A stretch of DNA of 6,788 bases, taken from positions 1 through 6,788 of the forward strand of contig JAQGHJ010000149.1 of NCBI GenBank assembly GCA_028288905.1. Reading direction: 5' to 3'. The notes below the pieces were generated by a model, which was not told where the DNA came from, searched no databases, and saw only the letters and a list, made by a program, of their open reading frames with translations. This document shows positions 5,701 to 6,788 of this stretch, in pieces. Positions within the stretch are counted from its first letter, which is position 1, and each line of letters begins with the position of its first letter. Both the position numbers and the translations under genes were made by a program. This DNA is from Phycisphaerales bacterium (GTDB lineage Bacteria > Planctomycetota > Phycisphaerae > Tepidisphaerales > Tepidisphaeraceae).

Positions 5701-6788
5701 GGTTCGGCTGCAGGACGATGCTGTACGTCCCGTTGTGGGCGCTCCGCCACCGGCCGTCGCGGGCCGGCAGGTTGTACGCGACGGCGGCGGCCGTCCCGCC
5801 GGTCGTCGTCGTCCCCTTCGTGACGGCCGAACTCCACCCGTTCGGCCCGACCACCCGGACGTTGCCGGCCGCCAGCGTGGCGGCGTTGATCCCGCTCGCG
5901 TCGTAGTAGCTGACCTCCAGCGACTTGTCGGTGGTGAACGCGGTGGTGATGTCCGACTCGCTCGCCCACGCGAGCGGGGCCGTCGTGTCGACCGCCACCC
6001 GGAACGACCCGATCGCCCCCGCCGCCAGCGCGTTCCCGTCCGCGTCCGTGACCTGCCCGGGCTGGGCGAGGATCCAGTACGTCCCGTTGGCGGCCGACCC
6101 CCACCCGGCGGCCGGCGGGTTGACGGCGTACGTCGCGGCGAGCGGGCTGGCGGCCGTGCCGGCCCCGGTCGTGCTGACGAGGGTGACGGCGGCGTTGAAC
6201 CCGTTCGGACCGCTCACCCGCAGGTCGCCCGAGTCGACGCTCGCCGGCAGGGCGGCCCCCGGGTTGTCGTCGACGTACGCGACGGTGAACGAGGCCGCGT
6301 TGCCCGACCCGGCGACCACGTCCGGGGCGGTCACGGCCGCGGCGACCGGGGCGGCGACGCCGACGGTTAGCGTCCCGACCCGCCCGGCCCGGGCGGCGGC
6401 CCCGGTCGTCGTCAGCACCTGCCCGCCGACCACCTCGACCGCCAGGGCCGAAGCCCCGGCCGAGGACCATCCGCCGGCCGGTGCCGGGACGGTGTACGTC
6501 ACGGTCCGGGTGACCCCGTCCGTCGCGTCGTCGGCGACCGCCGCCGTCGCGGCGGCCGAGAACCCGCTCGCGCCGGTCACCCGGACGTCGGCCGCGTCAA
6601 ACGACCCGGCCGCCAGCTGCTGCGTAGCTGGGGTGGTCGATCCGACGATCCGGACGTCGTCGACGAACGACGTGTTGTCCCCGCCGGCCGAGTTCAGCCC
6701 GCGGAACTCGACAGTGTGGGCCCCGGCACCGACGGTGAAGCTGGCCGTCGCGTACGCCGCGTACGCCGCCGAACCCGGGGTGAACGTG
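2768..6788 (-). CDS. Large modular extracellular protein: Ig-like repeats, galactose-binding-like modules, IPT/TIG, PKD-like, BIG2-like and malectin-like C-terminus (N-terminus beyond window)
   Basis: The frame is open to the right edge, so at least 1,339 residues are visible and the start, any signal peptide and any catalytic domain are missing. Modules from N to C, by position: second half of a galactose-binding-like module (6638-6788); four Ig-like repeats (5279-6637); complete galactose-binding-like module (4781-5251); proline-rich linker (4724-4780); Ig-like module beginning PTAELMSAATD (4373-4723); Big-type module with VTFSEPVTGFDAADL (4037-4372); IPT/TIG module with VTGVSPASIAG (3758-4036); PKD-like module with GVTYAWSV and YTFQVIASDG (3485-3757); BIG2-like module with IAVTPAAATVALG (3233-3484); malectin-like module (2771-3232). 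Residues are mostly Ala, Gly, Thr, Val and Ser, and I noticed no cysteine in the visible part. This composition and architecture are usual for secreted planctomycete surface or polysaccharide-binding proteins. No LPXTG, PEP-CTERM or transmembrane anchor follows the last module. Actual function is unknown; a carbohydrate-adhesion role is inference from module types. Confidence 0.9.
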   Translation of the reverse strand, partial: TFTPGSAAYAAYATASFTVGAGAHTVEFRGLNSAGGDNTSFVDDVRIVGSTTPATQQLAAGSFDAADVRVTGASGFSAAATAAVADDATDGVTRTVTYTVPAPAGGWSSAGASALAVEVVGGQVLTTTGAAARAGRVGTLTVGVAAPVAAAVTAPDVVAGSGNAASFTVAYVDDNPGAALPASVDSGDLRVSGPNGFNAAVTLVSTTGAGTAASPLAATYAVNPPAAGWGSAANGTYWILAQPGQVTDADGNALAAGAIGSFRVAVDTTAPLAWASESDITTAFTTDKSLEVSYYDASGINAATLAAGNVRVVGPNGWSSAVTKGTTTTGGTAAAVAYNLPARDGRWRSAHNGTYSIVLQPNQVADARGNVAANAVTIATFAVALETTPPTATAAAADVNVASTAAVTITATYADNLAMDQATFDSNDLRVTGPNGFSALAAFASTTTSGATRTVTYTLSAPSGGWSYGANGNYTIALQAGQVLDLSGNAAAAGTVGSFAVAVPVPPPPVASNLLADGGFEQPALPAGNFQYNAGGSPWTFLAGAGVTANASGFTQLNSAAPQGAQAAFIQIDGSVSQAVAGMAAGRYVVTLQAAQRSFGGGNVNAQTIDVRVDGASVGSFTPAGADYESDATAAFDLPAGDHTVSIVGLNPLGGDNTAFVDDARLTAVSPPTVPPPPVSPPPPPVAVGPTAELMSAATDAKIATLTDGYVIDLNAVGTRLNIRGLPVGTAGSIEFRIDGTMIKTETYAPYTIGGDATAANGTVDYLDWTPPAGTHTLTVLQWTGAGGTGSIAGTTTLSFTTIPVADTTPPTAAVSAVSPSPRTTPVDAVTVTFSEPVTGFDAADLTLTRDGQPVALDGVAVTPAGGNAYSVTGLTAATTPAGSYALTLSSASSGIADAAGNPLAASAAVGWTVTAVIPAPVVTGVSPASIAGSRFLRSLTVTGTDFPADATVTLRDPATGADLTGVTVVSRSATQVVVTARLGSAARQLTAEVTGSTGTSAAAGFAVTAEPPAVAAGTVDATTGKTAALNVTGASGTGVTYAWSVTAAPAGAPAVAFSANGTSAAAATTATFGRAGAYTFQVIASDGVASVTSAVTVTVGQKLTAIAVTPAAATVALGKTQQFAAAASDQFGVAMSATVGWTVASGGVGTVSAAGLYTAPATGSGSATVRATSGSVVGSATVTVPAAAAAFTSAKIHFRPSSAAGVSGYLADSGLTYAARNGLTYGWSVSHADAVVDRNKNSNQLFDTNVGVKAGAKWEILVPNGKYNVRVSIGDSAAASTNTVRLEGTSVYAAQKLAANAFATRLVTVTVTDGKLTLDAGSAASGLTRVNYLEITKV
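2771..3232 (-). other. C-terminal malectin-like (carbohydrate-binding type) module
   Basis: About 150 residues beginning AKIHFRPSSA, with GYLADSGLTYAARNGLTYGW, DRNKNSNQLFDT, KWEILVPNGKYNVRVSIGD and ending RVNYLEITKV. The order of a paired 'YLADxGLTYG...GLTYGW' stretch, then 'W.I.VPNG.Y.V....GD', then a final 'VNYLEI' is the pattern I know from malectin-like domains at the C-termini of planctomycete secreted proteins. The fold is a jelly roll related to galactose-binding domains; the ligand here is not known. Confidence 0.7.
4724..4780 (-). other. Proline-rich interdomain linker
   Basis: Nineteen residues, ten of them proline, including PPPPV and PPPPPV runs, join the galactose-binding-like module to the first non-repeat Ig-like module. 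A shorter linker, PVPPPP (about 5261-5278), sits on the other side of the galactose-binding-like module. The two stiff linkers isolate that module from its Ig-like neighbours. Confidence 0.75.
4781..5251 (-). other. Galactose-binding-like module, complete copy
   Basis: About 157 residues starting NLLADGGFEQPALPAGNFQY and ending GGDNTAFVDDARLTAV. The 'DGGFE.P..P.G.F.Y....PW' opening and 'HTVSIVGLNPLGGDNTAFVDD' close are typical of jelly-roll modules of the DUF642/carbohydrate-binding sort in bacterial surface proteins. The core (SVSQAVAGMAAGRYVVTLQAA) contains the strand pair usual for this fold. Its second half is repeated at the right edge of the window. Confidence 0.65.
5279..6637 (-). repeat. 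Four tandem Ig-like protein repeats (R1 degraded, R2-R4 intact)
   Basis: Units R2 (5990-6355), R3 (5633-5989) and R4 (5279-5632) are about 120 residues each. Shared signatures are DLRVxGPNGF (R3: NVRVVGPNGW), then GW or RW, NGTY or NGNY, QxxQVxDxxGN, and a closing FxVAV or FAVAL. R1 (6356-6637) starts directly at the middle of the unit (FDAADVRVTGASGF), lacks the first half, and has lost the NGTY and DxxGN motifs. The similarity is at protein level, and I saw no long identical DNA runs, so the duplication is old. Asp-rich loops (YADNLAMDQ, YVDDNPG) could hold calcium, but this is inference. Confidence 0.8.
6638..6788 (-). other. Second galactose-binding-like module, C-terminal half only (runs off the window)
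   Basis: The last 50 codons at the right edge read FTPGSAAYAAYATASF, then HTVEFRGLNSAGGDNTSFVDD. By hand alignment, 27 of 50 positions are identical to the end of the module at 4781-5251 without gaps. It shows that the coding frame continues past the window and that the galactose-binding-like module occurs at least twice, on either side of the Ig-like repeats. Confidence 0.8.

Noticed and set aside
6578..6580. GTG as the start codon of the large gene
   Set aside because: The same frame continues upstream to the window edge with a clear module homologous to 4781-5251, so this GTG is an internal valine.
6750..6769. Short tandem repeat (cgtacgccg twice)
   Set aside because: Two 9-bp copies encoding alternating Ala and Tyr within a coding region; too short to mean more than codon preference.
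1..6788. A novel multi-gene defence, mobile or biosynthetic system
   Set aside because: The three genes are a phosphatase, a TCA-cycle enzyme and a surface protein, with separate transcription signals and no repeats, recombinase, nuclease or toxin-like gene. Nothing in the window supports a linked system.

Overview
The window is very GC-rich chromosomal DNA. All three genes I can support lie on the minus strand, so transcription runs from right to left. High GC, weak or absent Shine-Dalgarno sequences, a large secreted-type protein built from Ig-like and galactose-binding-like modules, and a C-terminal malectin-like module together suggest a planctomycete, perhaps Gemmataceae. This taxonomic guess is an inference from style, not from a marker gene.

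Right to left: 2768-6788 is the 3' part of a very large gene whose start lies beyond the right edge. At least 1,339 codons are visible, all of them extracellular-style modules: the end of a galactose-binding-like module, four related Ig-like repeats (the first degraded), a second complete galactose-binding-like module, a proline-rich linker, five different Ig-fold modules, and a C-terminal malectin-like module. No catalytic domain and no membrane or cell-wall anchor is visible. 2541-2767 is intergenic and holds a good sigma70-type promoter (TTGACA, 17 bp, TAGCTT) and an AGGA ribosome site for the next gene.

1182-2540 is a complete NADP-dependent isocitrate dehydrogenase (icd) of the E. coli/Bacillus homodimeric type. 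It keeps all the active-site and cofactor residues I could place, but carries an alanine-rich insertion of about 26 residues. A 19-bp hairpin follows it and looks like its terminator. 1-1013 is the 5' part of a SpoIIE/RsbU-type PP2C serine/threonine phosphatase with a GAF-like sensor region and an alanine-rich coiled coil. It is cut by the left edge inside the catalytic domain. A promoter-like pair ends so close to its ATG that the mRNA may be leaderless.

The three genes have no obvious shared pathway: a TCA-cycle enzyme between a cell-surface protein and a signalling phosphatase, each apparently its own transcription unit. I see no RNA gene, CRISPR array, insertion sequence or phage gene, and no convincing new multi-gene system. 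The points most worth a second look are the icd insertion, the possible leaderless phosphatase start, and the modular architecture of the large protein.
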